From assembly GCA_017548985.1 (NCBI GenBank), contig JAFYYW010000018.1, positions 179,436-243,435 of the forward strand: a DNA stretch of 64,000 nucleotides, in the 5' to 3' direction. The translations under genes were made by a program, and so were the position numbers. Below are positions 8,433 to 16,977 of this stretch, piece by piece; positions within the stretch are counted from its first letter, which is position 1; each line of letters opens with the position of its first letter. The notes under the pieces are model-generated. The model did no database searches and was not told the origin of the DNA. It was given only the letters and a program-made list of their open reading frames with translations. This stretch comes from Bacteroidales bacterium (GTDB lineage Bacteria; Bacteroidota; Bacteroidia; Bacteroidales; UBA932).

Positions 8433-9386
8433 TCACTTGGCGGCGCGCTTGTCTTTCAGGTTGAAGATTGTGGATACTGTAAGTCCGGAGATAATATGCC
8501 ATATACCCCACCAGGCTGTGATCACCAGCATTCCACCGTGAGGAGGGAATCCCGCGAAGATCGAGGTTCCAAGCAAAAGCACCAGACCGAGTCCGGAATT
8601 CTGTATTCCTGTCTCGATGGTTAAGGTTCTTCTGTCACGGGAGGGTACCTTGAAGGCCGTTCCTGTTCCGAAGCCGATTCCCAGGGCCAGCAGATTATGG
8701 ATGAGCACTACCAGGAAAATGTATCTCACGCACTTGAGGAAGGCATCCAGATTGCCTGCGAAGGAGAGAATCACCATCGCTATGAAAAACAGTATCGAGA
8801 GCCACTGGAAAGGCTTTTTCAGTTTATCCGCCACATTGGGCAGGAAATGGGAGAACAGGATTCCGAGGGTGAGCGGGATGCCGAGAAGGATGAAGATTGT
8901 CTTGAACACGTCCCATAAAGGGATAACCAAGGTGGGCACGTCAGCGGCCACATTAGCGGTGTGAAGATACAAGTTGCCCCAGATGTAGAAATTGGCGGGC
9001 GTCAGGAAGATCGCCAACGCCGTGCTGATGGCCGTCAGCGACACGGAAAGCTCTATATTGGCCTTGGAGAGTGAGGACATGAAGTTGGAAATGTTGCCTC
9101 CGGGACAGGAGGCGACCAGTATCATGCCCAGACCCATCATGGGTGAAATCCAATTCCCCATAAGGAGCGCCAGCAGGAAGGTGAAAACCGGCAACAGGAT
9201 AAGCTGGCAAAACATGCCGAGGAGAACGGACTTGGGTTTCTTGAAAACTTCCGCGAAAATGCGGGGCTTGATGCCGAGGGCGACACCGAACATCACGAAG
9301 GCGAGCACGATGTTGATTGTGTTCATTCCTCCCGCGTTGAGGGTCACGTTGATTTGGTCAATCTTATCAACTATTTCTGGACTCAT
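8433..9386 (-). CDS. Bile acid:sodium symporter family (BASS) transporter
   Basis: A 317-residue integral membrane protein with about nine or ten hydrophobic helices. The block LGMILVASCPGGNISNFMSSLSKAN near residue 90 and the later TGIQNSGLGLVLL block are the two conserved crossing-helix motifs of the BASS/SBF family, which in structural homologues bind sodium. It should import an organic anion with sodium; bile acids, pantoate and keto acids are known family substrates, and this sequence does not decide between them. It is first in a minus-strand operon and is divergently placed from a cysteine desulfidase-type gene, with a mirrored 13-bp motif at each promoter. Confidence 0.92.
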   Translation of the reverse strand: MSPEIVDKIDQINVTLNAGGMNTINIVLAFVMFGVALGIKPRIFAEVFKKPKSVLLGMFCQLILLPVFTFLLALLMGNWISPMMGLGMILVASCPGGNISNFMSSLSKANIELSVSLTAISTALAIFLTPANFYIWGNLYLHTANVAADVPTLVIPLWDVFKTIFILLGIPLTLGILFSHFLPNVADKLKKPFQWLSILFFIAMVILSFAGNLDAFLKCVRYIFLVVLIHNLLALGIGFGTGTAFKVPSRDRRTLTIETGIQNSGLGLVLLLGTSIFAGFPPHGGMLVITAWWGIWHIISGLTVSTIFNLKDKRAAK

Positions 9387-9558
9387 CTGAATTATAAATA
9401 ATTGCTAATATAAGAATAATTCACAAATATTAGGTGGTCAAACTCTCGTTTTAGATCCGGCAGACCGCGCTCATGCTGACGCGATCTTTCGTTTCATGTG
9501 TTTGAGAAGGTGACGAATAATAGAATTATTCTTATCTTTATATCATAAAAACATTGAT
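9387..9558. promoter_or_regulatory. Divergent promoter region with mirrored 13-bp motif
   Basis: The 172-bp spacer between the BASS transporter and the cysteine desulfidase-type gene has GAATTATTCTTAT at 9523-9535 on the plus strand and the same 13 bases on the minus strand at 9410-9422. Each copy ends exactly 23 bases before the start codon it faces. Weak -7-like sequences overlap the motifs (TATATTAG on minus, TATCTTTA on plus). The motif is either a shared operator or a shared unusual promoter element. The middle of the spacer shows no other structure. Confidence 0.5.
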
Positions 9559-10896
9559 ATGACCACCAGACAGAGGGACATAATCGAATTGATACATTCG
9601 GAAGTCAAGCCCGCCCTGGGTTGCACCGAACCTATAGCCGTCGCCCTGGCGGTCGCCAAAGCGACGGAGATCATTATGGAGAACTGCCCTGGAGAGTGTC
9701 CTGACGGATGGCGCCGGAGAGCTGATTTCAAGATAGATGTGGATGTGAGCGCAAACATCCTGAAGAACGGGATGGGCGTGGGAATCCCCGGCACCGGTAT
9801 GGTGGGCATTCCCATCGCCGCAGCGCTTGGCGCGGTGTGCGGTGTGTCTTCCCTGGGGCTTGAAGTGCTCAGCAGCCCTTCAGAGGAAGATATTATCCGC
9901 GCCAAACGGCTGGTTGAGGCTAAAGCCATCCGGGTGAGTGTGGCTGACACTGAGCATCTGCTGTATGTGAAAGCCACGGTGTTCCTTGAAGGGGCACATG
10001 CCAGCGCTGAGGTGAATCCATATGCATACGCCGTGATAGAAGACAACCATGACCGAATAGTGGAGACCAGTTTCGCGGACAAGATCCTGATGAGTTCGGA
10101 ATCGGCCGCGGCCAGCGCCGACACGGGTGGCAAGGATTATGGCCTCACGGTTGAAGAAATATACCGGTTCGCTCTGGAGATGCCGTTCGAGGACATATCT
10201 TTCATACTGGAGGATCGCGTGTTGAACCTGGCGCTCGCCAAAGAAGGCCTTTCGGGAGATTATGGCCTAAAAGTGGGGAAAGCCATCCGCGAGAACCAGC
10301 GGGAAGTGTTCGGGGACGATTTCCTGAGTTTCGCTATGGGAATGACAGCAGCGGCGTCTGATGCCCGTATGGCCGGCTGCACCCTTCCCGCTATGTCCAA
10401 CAGTGGAAGCGGCAACCAGGGCATCACGGTAAGCATGCCCGTCATCGCCTACGCCATCAAATATGGTATTGACGACGAACGGCTTGCAAGGGCGTTGATA
10501 CTCAGCAACCTGGTGGCCATACACATCAAGAGCTTCCTGGGCAGGTTGTCTGCCCTGTGCGGATGCGTGGTGGCATCGACCGGCTCCGCCTGCGGGATTG
10601 TGTATTTGGAGGGCGGCGGGCTTGAAGAGGTGTCATCCGCTATCCAGAACATGGCCGGGAACATCACAGGCATGTTATGCGACGGCGCCAAGGTGGGCTG
10701 TGCCATGAAAGTCGCCTCCGGCGTGTCCTGCGCGGTTCAATCGGCCGTGCTGGCCCTCAGAGGCACCTGCATCCCGTCAACTGACGGAATCATTGAGGAT
10801 GATGTGGAGAAGACTATCCGCAACGTTGGAAAGATAGGTTCCGCCGGGATGAAGGCCACGGACAGGATGATACTTGATATAATGCTCTGCAAGTGA
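9559..10896 (+). CDS. L-cysteine desulfidase / serine dehydratase alpha-type (UPF0597, CyuA-like)
   Basis: A 445-residue protein of the CyuA/YhaM group, related to iron-sulfur serine dehydratases. Characterised members split L-cysteine to pyruvate, ammonia and sulfide with an [4Fe-4S] cluster. The start IELIHSEVKPALGCTEPIAVALA carries the conserved CTEP Cys. The C-terminal half has MSNSGSGNQGITVSMP, and CGCVVASTGSACGIVYLEGG supplies further Cys residues suited to cluster binding. Length fits the single-chain family. It is cytoplasmic, with no signal or membrane segment. It is monocistronic or leads into the S41 gene 79 bp downstream. Cysteine is the likeliest substrate, serine the alternative. 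Confidence 0.88.
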   Translation: MTTRQRDIIELIHSEVKPALGCTEPIAVALAVAKATEIIMENCPGECPDGWRRRADFKIDVDVSANILKNGMGVGIPGTGMVGIPIAAALGAVCGVSSLGLEVLSSPSEEDIIRAKRLVEAKAIRVSVADTEHLLYVKATVFLEGAHASAEVNPYAYAVIEDNHDRIVETSFADKILMSSESAAASADTGGKDYGLTVEEIYRFALEMPFEDISFILEDRVLNLALAKEGLSGDYGLKVGKAIRENQREVFGDDFLSFAMGMTAAASDARMAGCTLPAMSNSGSGNQGITVSMPVIAYAIKYGIDDERLARALILSNLVAIHIKSFLGRLSALCGCVVASTGSACGIVYLEGGGLEEVSSAIQNMAGNITGMLCDGAKVGCAMKVASGVSCAVQSAVLALRGTCIPSTDGIIEDDVEKTIRNVGKIGSAGMKATDRMILDIMLCK

Positions 10897-10975
10897 GAAA
10901 CTTGTTCATCCGCACCGGTCACGGCAGTCCAGGCAGCGTTAGGAAAGAAGTATAAAGTCATTAAGTATCAGTACG

Positions 10976-11851
10976 GTGAGAAAGATATCCATTATTCTGG
11001 CAGCTATAGTGCTTGTTGTTTCTTGTGGGGACGCCAACCATCAATATGTCCGTAAAGCTATACGCGTCATGGACAAGCAAGGGCTTTTCGCTGAAGGTCC
11101 TGACTGGGAATCGGCCAAGGCTGAGGCACTGTCCGCAAACCCCGAGTCTTTGGATGACGCCCGGGAGATTGTCCGCGTCGCCGTGAAAGCTGCCGGAGGC
11201 AAGCATTCCTTCCTGCAACTTGCGGGTAGCGTGCTTGCCGACGCCACTTCCGAGTGGCCGGCTCCTGAAGTGACTTTCTCGGAAGGAGGAATCCCTGTGG
11301 TCTCTCTGCCGCCTTTCTCCGGAAACCACGACGAAGGCGTCAAGTATGCGTCGGCTGTCCTGTCTGCCATTCCGGAGGATATCCCGGGTGTGGTGATTGA
11401 CTTGCGGGGTAACACAGGCGGCAATATGTATCCTATGATTGCGGCAGCGCACCGTTTCCTGCCCAATGATGACGAAACGCTTCGTTTCCGAACCCGTGGC
11501 AGGACACAATGGATTCCGCTGTCATATGCCGTTCAGATGGCGGGCGTGCGGCAGAGCTCCCGTATTGAATGCCCTGTGGCAATCCTTACGGACTCTCTCA
11601 CGGCCAGTTCCGGTGAAGCCACGCTCATATGCTTCCGCGGATTGGAATATGTCCGTGTATTCGGTGGTCCCACGGCAGGATACGCGTCAGCCAATCAACC
11701 TTTCCCGCTGCCTGGTGGAGACCACCTGGTCCTTACGACCGGCTGTGATGTGGCCCGTACCGGAGAAGTCTTTTGCGACGATCCGATCGAACCGGATGTC
11801 TTGACTGATACGCCTCTGGAGGGCGCTCTGGAGTGGATAAACAGCCAATAG
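10976..11851 (+). CDS. S41 family peptidase, lipoprotein, short form
   Basis: A 291-residue protein starting with GTG. The N terminus MRKISIILAAIVLVVSC has a lipobox ending at Cys17, so it should be a lipoprotein. The S41 core is present: GVVIDLRGNTGGNMYPM, then LTDSLTASSGEATLICFRG with the nucleophilic Ser, then FGGPTAGYASANQPFPLPGG. The ASSGE...PTAGY pattern resembles tricorn/IRBP-type S41 peptidases, which use Ser with Glu and no general-base Lys. No PDZ domain is seen, and residues 20-110 hold a short unfamiliar helical region. It is followed by a terminator shared with the convergent tRNA. Confidence 0.85.
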   Translation: MRKISIILAAIVLVVSCGDANHQYVRKAIRVMDKQGLFAEGPDWESAKAEALSANPESLDDAREIVRVAVKAAGGKHSFLQLAGSVLADATSEWPAPEVTFSEGGIPVVSLPPFSGNHDEGVKYASAVLSAIPEDIPGVVIDLRGNTGGNMYPMIAAAHRFLPNDDETLRFRTRGRTQWIPLSYAVQMAGVRQSSRIECPVAILTDSLTASSGEATLICFRGLEYVRVFGGPTAGYASANQPFPLPGGDHLVLTTGCDVARTGEVFCDDPIEPDVLTDTPLEGALEWINSQ

Positions 11852-11930
11852 CATAATCGCCTGTGACCCTTGCGAACCTTATTCGCTCTCTTCGCTTTGT
11901 AAAGAACCGCGACTGACTGAAGAATAAAAG

Positions 11931-11960
11931 AAAAGCACCGGCATTTCTGTCGGTGCTTTC
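11931..11960 (-). terminator. Rho-independent terminator of tRNA-Asn (may work both ways)
   Basis: A 9-bp stem AAAGCACCG / CGGTGCTTT with a 10-base loop lies 3 bp beyond the 3' end of tRNA-Asn. On the minus strand it continues into TTTTCTTTT, as expected for a rho-independent terminator. On the plus strand it follows the S41 peptidase gene by 80 bp and ends in a short T stretch, so it may stop that transcript as well. Confidence 0.8.
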
Positions 11961-11962
11961 TG

Positions 11963-12036
11963 CTCCTCAAGTAGGACTTGAACCTACGACCCCCTGATTA
12001 ACAGTCAGGTGCTCTAACCAACTGAGCTATTGAGGA
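11963..12036 (-). tRNA. tRNA-Asn (anticodon GTT)
   Basis: A 74-base cloverleaf on the minus strand. The acceptor stem TCCTCAA pairs with TTGAGGA, followed by discriminator G. The D arm is AGCTCAGTTGGTTAGAGC, the anticodon stem-loop is CCTGA-CTGTTAA-TCAGG with anticodon GTT, and the T arm GTAGG-TTCAAGT-CCTAC is intact. The CCA end is not encoded, so it must be added by nucleotidyltransferase. A strong promoter lies upstream and a terminator just beyond the gene. Confidence 0.97.
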
Positions 12037-12059
12037 AGGTTAGTTCCCTTTCGGGATTG

Positions 12060-12090
12060 CAAAGGTACAACAAAAAGATATTTCTCCAAA
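12060..12090 (-). promoter_or_regulatory. Promoter of tRNA-Asn
   Basis: On the minus strand TTTG (12087-12090), exactly 19 bases, then TACCTTTG (12060-12067) match the Bacteroidota primary-sigma consensus. It is followed by GCAATCCCGAAAGGGAA, a small CCC-GAAA-GGG hairpin at the presumed 5' end of the transcript. The -7 box and the hairpin context resemble those of the rRNA promoter at the end of the window. Confidence 0.88.
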
Positions 12091-12112
12091 TTTTTTTGAG
12101 TGTTTTTTTGAT

Positions 12113-12120
12113 TATATTTG
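12113..12120 (+). promoter_or_regulatory. -7 promoter element for the HU-like membrane protein gene
   Basis: TATATTTG matches TANNTTTG and lies 23 bases before the ATG at 12144. It supports that start over the longer frame, which would begin inside the tRNA. The T-rich stretch before it has no well-placed -33 element. Confidence 0.5.
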
Positions 12121-12143
12121 TAAGAATAATCGCGGACATTGAG

Positions 12144-12821
12144 ATGGACATCGACCTTTTCTCCGGAATAGTGAAGGATTTGCTTCTTGACAATGAAGAA
12201 ATTACATTGCCGGGACTAGGGACATTTGTCTCCGAGCTGATGCCTTCCACCTTTTCCGACAAAGGCTACACAATCAACCCTCCTTACCGTCGTCTCTCAT
12301 TTCGCCAGCGCTGTGATGAGTCAGACACCATTCTCTCGGACTTCTATTCAGAGACTAACGGGATCGACCGGGATAAGGCGGAGAAGATTGTTGGCGAGTT
12401 CGTCGCGGGGCTGAAAGAGACCCTTCAGGCGAAAAAAGTCGTTGTCCTTCCGGGGCTGGGACGTCTCAGGGCAACCAAAGAGAACGCCTTTTTCTTCATA
12501 GCTGACGAGGATCTTGACCTTTATCCTTATGGGTATGGGCTTGAGCCAGTGTCTTTGAAGGCCCATGAGGAGACTCCGGAAGAGATTGAGGCAGTAGTGA
12601 AGGAGCTTAAGGAGGAGGTCGTGCCCACGCTGACAAAGGAGGTGGCCGAAGAGACTCCTATTCCGAAGAGGAAAAGACGCCCTTGGCTTGTGGCCGCTTT
12701 GAGCGTGGCCGGTGCCGCGGTTTTGTTTATCGGAGTGTTCATGCTGCTGGCCAGGATCGCCCCTGACTTCATCGACCGGCTGTTGTACACAGAAGAAGAA
12801 TTGAGGATCATCAATTATTGA
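12144..12821 (+). CDS. HU/CCDC81-like domain protein with one membrane helix
   Basis: A 225-residue protein. Residues 1-130 hold two HU-like (CCDC81-type prokaryotic HU) segments, recognised by IVKDLLLDNEEITLPGLGTFVSE and the second LQAKKVVVLPGLGRLRATKE. In Bacteroidota such segments precede a membrane helix and often a SPOR domain. Here the helix lies at about residues 190-212 (WLVAALSVAGAAVLFIGVFMLLA), but only about 20 residues follow, so the SPOR domain is missing. An acidic linker (EETPEEIEAVVKELKEEVVP) precedes the helix. The start at 12144 avoids overlap with the tRNA and follows the -7 box at 12113. A role in chromosome-envelope contact or septum organisation is inferred only from family architecture. 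Confidence 0.82.
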   Translation: MDIDLFSGIVKDLLLDNEEITLPGLGTFVSELMPSTFSDKGYTINPPYRRLSFRQRCDESDTILSDFYSETNGIDRDKAEKIVGEFVAGLKETLQAKKVVVLPGLGRLRATKENAFFFIADEDLDLYPYGYGLEPVSLKAHEETPEEIEAVVKELKEEVVPTLTKEVAEETPIPKRKRRPWLVAALSVAGAAVLFIGVFMLLARIAPDFIDRLLYTEEELRIINY

Positions 12822-12828
12822 TAATCAG

Positions 12829-13422
12829 ATGTTTGAGCTTGTATATCCAGTTGACCCCGCCCCATTGCTTCCTCTTCCTACCGTGGATAAGCCTGGGATA
12901 AGGCCGATGTCTGGCTCCGAGATGTTACCGATTGTGGAGGATACCGGCCTGGTTATCGGGCAGGCTTCCAGGAAGGATGTCCACTCAGGACTTAAGTTGC
13001 TCCATCCTGTGGTCCATCTCCATATACTGAACCGTTCTTCGGAGTTATTCCTACAGAAAAGATCCATGAATAAGGACCTGCTTCCGGGTAAGTGGGATAC
13101 GGCTGTCGGAGGTCATGTGGATTATGGGGAGCTGATCGAGGGAGCCTTGTACAGGGAGGCTTTCGAAGAGTTAGGCTTCAGCGCTTTCAACCCCACCTGG
13201 ATCAAAACATATCTCTGGGAAAGCTCAACTGAGAAAGAGCTCGTCAGCGTGTTCGCCGCTGTCGGCAATTTCAAGATAGGATCTTACAATCTTGACGAGG
13301 TGTCTGATTGCAGGTACTGGACTATGGAGGAGATAATCTCTTCTCTTGGCAAGGGAATATTCACTCCCAACTTCGAGCATGAGTTCTCCGAGTTGAAGGA
13401 ATCTCTTTTGGCTCTTCTGTGA
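12829..13422 (+). CDS. Nudix hydrolase family protein
   Basis: A 197-residue protein with an exact Nudix box at residues 95-117: G95, five residues, E101, seven residues, then REAFEELGF. The flanking pattern (a long N-terminal strand region, LHILNRSSELFLQKRSMNKDLLPGKWDTAVGGHV) resembles the isopentenyl-diphosphate isomerase-like Nudix subgroup of unknown substrate. It should hydrolyse a nucleoside-diphosphate-linked compound with magnesium. It begins 7 bp after the HU-like gene, and its stop overlaps the next start (TGATG). That makes it a member of the peptidoglycan-salvage run, where a UDP-sugar or dinucleotide substrate would be plausible but is unproven. Confidence 0.9.
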   Translation: MFELVYPVDPAPLLPLPTVDKPGIRPMSGSEMLPIVEDTGLVIGQASRKDVHSGLKLLHPVVHLHILNRSSELFLQKRSMNKDLLPGKWDTAVGGHVDYGELIEGALYREAFEELGFSAFNPTWIKTYLWESSTEKELVSVFAAVGNFKIGSYNLDEVSDCRYWTMEEIISSLGKGIFTPNFEHEFSELKESLLALL

Positions 13423-15689
13423 TGGGAACCGGGATCGAGAAATTCATACGGGACCAACTCTCTGTCTGGCCTTTGGCGGCCGGGAATTACCGTGATCTCC
13501 GTAAGATGAGGACAAAGACTCTCAATGTGGGAGGCCTAGATGTGACCGTGCAGTTCAATCCCGCCAGGAAAGTCTCCTCGGAAGCGGCTCTCGACCCTGG
13601 GTCGATCGCCGCGAGGCCTTGTTTCTTATGTCCTGAAAACAGGCCCGCGGAGCAGTACAACATTGATTTTGAGGGCCGAAAAGGGAAGATGTACCGAATA
13701 ACCTTGAACCCTTTCCCGATATTCCCGAGGCATCTTGTGATATCCAGTTTCCAGCATATTCCCCAATCCATTTGGAGGCGCTACCAGGACATGCTGGACT
13801 TTGTCAAGGAGAATGAGCCATACATTTGCTTCTACAATGGCCCTAAAAGCGGGGCATCCGCTCCGGACCATTTCCATTTCCAGGCTTGCCCTAAAGGTCA
13901 CATGCCCCTTGTCGGCAGGGTCGAGTTTCTTTTGGACTCGGGTGGGCCGGAACTGCGTTATCTGACGAGTGTCAGGGAGGCCCGCCTTTTCCATCTGGAT
14001 GAATATGCCAGGGGAGTATATGTTCTCCAAGCGTCCACTCCAAAGTCCCAGGCCAAGCTTTTTTACAGACTCCTTGACTGTGTCCCGATTTCTGAAGGTG
14101 ACACCGAGCCCAGAATCAACGTCATCACATGGCGTTCTGGAGGGGAGTTCAGGACAGTGGTGGTATTCCGTGAGAAGCATCGTTCCAGCCACTATTCCTC
14201 ATCCGGCCCTGATCATGTGGCGATGAGCCCGGGGTGCGCCGATATGGGAGGAGTGTTCGTCACGACCCGGGAGGAGGATTTCAAGAAACTCGATTCGGCT
14301 CTCCTTGGTGAAATAATAGATGAAGTAACTGTGTCTCAGGAAGTTGACAGTGATATTATATGGCGTCTGACCAGGACACAGCAAACACTGGAGGTCGGTA
14401 TAATGTCCGCGCCCGAGATCGGGTTCGAGATAATATCCGACGGTGCCGGACCTCAAAGGGTTTCTTACAAGGAAGGGAAAATCTCTTACAACGGGGCGTT
14501 ATACGACGAGTTGGTGTTCGAGGCCCAGACTGAAGCGACCATGTTCGCCGAACCGTCGTTCATCCTTCAGGATGTTGTTATCGGGGTTGATTTCCACTGG
14601 GAGCGTAAAGTGACCCACAAGTATGCGGGCACGCTCAAATTCATTGTGGATGGTGGCAAGGTTACAGCGGTCAATGTGATAGGGATTGAGGACTACTTGT
14701 TGAGCGTCATCTCTTCAGAAATGAAGTCTTCGGCGGGATTGGAATTCCTGAAGGCTCACGCTGTCATCTCCCGTTCATGGGTCATGGCGCAGATCGCCCA
14801 CAGAAAGGCCAGGAAGGCTGCCGGTTTCCCGAAAGAAGAGTTTGCCAAGATTAACTGCGTGCCAGCCCTCGTGACCAAACTTGACTCCTCAATTTCCTGC
14901 GATGGCCGGGTTCCCTCTGAAGACAGTGGGGATGACAAGGAATATATCAAATGGTTCGACCACGAGGACCACACCCGCTTCGATGTGTGCGCCGACGACC
15001 ATTGCCAGCGCTACCAAGGCCTCTCGATGGTGGTCGGTGACACAGTCATGAAAGCGATTGACCAGACATGGGGAATGGTGCTCATGTCCGAAGGGGAAAT
15101 ATGTGACGCCCGGTTCTCCAAATGCTGCGGCGGGAAGACGGAATTGTTCAGCACTTGTTGGGAAGACAAGGATTATCCTTATCTTCAATCATTTCCGGAC
15201 ACTCCTGAGGAGAAAGAAGACGGTGATCCTTTCTGCGATACGGCTGACGAGACAATCCTTTCACAGGTGCTCAACGACTATGACCTTGAGACAAAGGATT
15301 TCTACAGATGGCGGGTGGAATACTCCAGGGCGGAAGTCTCCGATCTTGTCCGCCGTCGCTCAGGAATCGACTTCGGGTTGATCAAAGATCTCGTCCCGGT
15401 CGAAAGAGGCCCTTCCGGTCGTCTGAAAAGATTACGCGTCGAAGGGGATAAAAAATCTATGGTAATAGGGAAGGAGTTGATAATCAGGAAGTGGCTCTCC
15501 GACTCCCACCTCAAGAGCTCCGCTTTCCATATTAAATGGGAAGGTGACAAGCTGGTTCTTGATGGCTCAGGATGGGGCCATGGCGTAGGCCTCTGCCAGA
15601 TCGGTGCCGCTGTTATGGGGGCGAAGGGATATCACTTCGATGAGATATTAAGGCATTATTATCCAAGTTCCACAATTGAAAGAATATGA
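13422..15689 (+). CDS. DUF4922 (HIT/GalT-like) and SpoIID/LytB two-domain protein
   Basis: A 755-residue fusion. Residues 1 to about 310 are DUF4922, related to HIT/GalT nucleotidyltransferases: a CxxC pair (Cys67, Cys70 in PCFLCPENR) and an HFHFQ motif at about 150-154 correspond to the zinc site and nucleotidyl-accepting His motif of GalT-type enzymes. Residues about 380-755 are a SpoIID/LytB domain, with SSEMKSSAGLEFLKAHAVISRSW around the catalytic Glu, a CCGGKTE block, and C-terminal GSGWGHGVGLCQIGA. SpoIID proteins are lytic transglycosylases on peptide-free glycan. No signal peptide or membrane helix is present, so the SpoIID half would lie in the cytoplasm unless exported in an unusual way. 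ATG at 13422; a GTG lies three bases earlier. Confidence 0.88.
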   Translation: MGTGIEKFIRDQLSVWPLAAGNYRDLRKMRTKTLNVGGLDVTVQFNPARKVSSEAALDPGSIAARPCFLCPENRPAEQYNIDFEGRKGKMYRITLNPFPIFPRHLVISSFQHIPQSIWRRYQDMLDFVKENEPYICFYNGPKSGASAPDHFHFQACPKGHMPLVGRVEFLLDSGGPELRYLTSVREARLFHLDEYARGVYVLQASTPKSQAKLFYRLLDCVPISEGDTEPRINVITWRSGGEFRTVVVFREKHRSSHYSSSGPDHVAMSPGCADMGGVFVTTREEDFKKLDSALLGEIIDEVTVSQEVDSDIIWRLTRTQQTLEVGIMSAPEIGFEIISDGAGPQRVSYKEGKISYNGALYDELVFEAQTEATMFAEPSFILQDVVIGVDFHWERKVTHKYAGTLKFIVDGGKVTAVNVIGIEDYLLSVISSEMKSSAGLEFLKAHAVISRSWVMAQIAHRKARKAAGFPKEEFAKINCVPALVTKLDSSISCDGRVPSEDSGDDKEYIKWFDHEDHTRFDVCADDHCQRYQGLSMVVGDTVMKAIDQTWGMVLMSEGEICDARFSKCCGGKTELFSTCWEDKDYPYLQSFPDTPEEKEDGDPFCDTADETILSQVLNDYDLETKDFYRWRVEYSRAEVSDLVRRRSGIDFGLIKDLVPVERGPSGRLKRLRVEGDKKSMVIGKELIIRKWLSDSHLKSSAFHIKWEGDKLVLDGSGWGHGVGLCQIGAAVMGAKGYHFDEILRHYYPSSTIERI

Positions 15690-16966
15690 AAGCTGAAGCG
15701 TCACCATGGCGGTGGGTTCCCACATTGTACCTGATTGAAGGCTTGCCCTACGCGATAGTCAACACGATAGCGCTCGCCATATTCAAGGATATGGGGGTCG
15801 ACAACGGCACTCTCGGGCCTCTGACCACCTTGATCAGCCTCCCATGGCTCATCAAACCTCTGTGGAGCCCTTTCATGGACATATTCCGCAGCAAGCGTTG
15901 GTGGATCCTACTGACCCAGTTCACGATGATGGCGACCTTGGCGGTGATCTCATTCTGCCTCCCTTTCTGCTCTATGTCAGTGCTTCTGGCACTGTTTGTC
16001 ATCGTCGCTTTCGCCTCGGCGACTCATGACATATCCGCTGACGGATACTATATGCTTGCCCTTGACAGGCAGCGCCAATCATCCTTTGTCGGAATACGCA
16101 ACACCTTCTACAGGGGAGGACTTGTCCTTGGCCAGGGCCTGCTTGTGATGCTCGGAGGAATTCTCCAAAAGCGTTCCGGTGATGTTCCCCGCTCATGGGC
16201 CATGGTCATATTGATTTGCGCTGTACTGCTGGCCCTGGTCGCGGTTTACCATCTTTTCCTTCTCCCCAAAGCTGAGGAGGACCGGGATAAACGGGAGTCC
16301 AGGTCGTCATCCGCTATCTGGGCCGAGTTCGGTGAGTCATTCCGTTCCTTCTTCCTGAAGAAAGGTGTTTGGTGGGCTATAGCGTTCCTTCTCTTGTTCA
16401 GGCTTCCTGAGGCCCTCTCTCTCAATTTGTTGTATCCGTTCTTCAAGGATGGGGCTGAAGTTGGTGGCCTTGGGGCCGGAACCCAGATGTACGGCCTTGT
16501 CTACGGGACGTTCGGAGTTGTGGCCCTCCTTCTCGGAGGGATTCTCGGAGGGATTTACGCCTCCAGGCGCGGCCTGCGGGCTTCCATGTGGCCCATGGCC
16601 CTCTCGCTGGCCCTCCCTTGCGCTGTTTACCTGTTCATGGCGATCGCCCATCCGACAAGTGTCTGGTCAATCGGCTCACTGATTGTCCTGGACCAGTTCG
16701 GTTACGGCTTCGGGTTTACCGCCTACACACTTTTCATGATGCGCTTTGTGGATGGCCCGTTGAAAACATCCCATTATGCCATCTGTACAGCGTTTATGTG
16801 GCTTTCCATGAAACTGCCGGCCCTGGTCGCGGGTTACCTTCAGCAGTGGCTCGGATATGTGGGCTTCTTCACCCTTGTGATGATTTCTTGCCTCGGGACT
16901 TTCGCCGCCGCGATTATCGCCCGCTCAAAGATCCTGGGGCTTGATGATGAGCTTGTAAATAATTAA
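15686..16966 (+). CDS. MFS transporter, AmpG-like muropeptide permease
   Basis: A 426-residue MFS protein with about 12 helices. Its opening WVPTLYLIEGLPYAIVNTIALAIFKDMG, the loop SLPWLIKPLWSPFMDIF and the ATHDISADGYYMLAL block are characteristic of the AmpG group, which imports GlcNAc-anhydroMurNAc peptides with protons. It overlaps the SpoIID fusion gene by 4 bp and precedes the NamZ gene by 11 bp. Gene order therefore supports a role in importing peptidoglycan fragments. Other PAT-group substrates cannot be excluded by sequence alone. Confidence 0.87.
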   Translation: MKAEASPWRWVPTLYLIEGLPYAIVNTIALAIFKDMGVDNGTLGPLTTLISLPWLIKPLWSPFMDIFRSKRWWILLTQFTMMATLAVISFCLPFCSMSVLLALFVIVAFASATHDISADGYYMLALDRQRQSSFVGIRNTFYRGGLVLGQGLLVMLGGILQKRSGDVPRSWAMVILICAVLLALVAVYHLFLLPKAEEDRDKRESRSSSAIWAEFGESFRSFFLKKGVWWAIAFLLLFRLPEALSLNLLYPFFKDGAEVGGLGAGTQMYGLVYGTFGVVALLLGGILGGIYASRRGLRASMWPMALSLALPCAVYLFMAIAHPTSVWSIGSLIVLDQFGYGFGFTAYTLFMMRFVDGPLKTSHYAICTAFMWLSMKLPALVAGYLQQWLGYVGFFTLVMISCLGTFAAAIIARSKILGLDDELVNN

Positions 16967-16977
16967 ATACTAATAAT

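Noticed and set aside
12030..12143. N-terminal extension of the HU-like gene back to 12030
   Set aside because: It begins with TTG inside the tRNA-Asn gene and includes the -7 box at 12113. The ATG at 12144 is supported.
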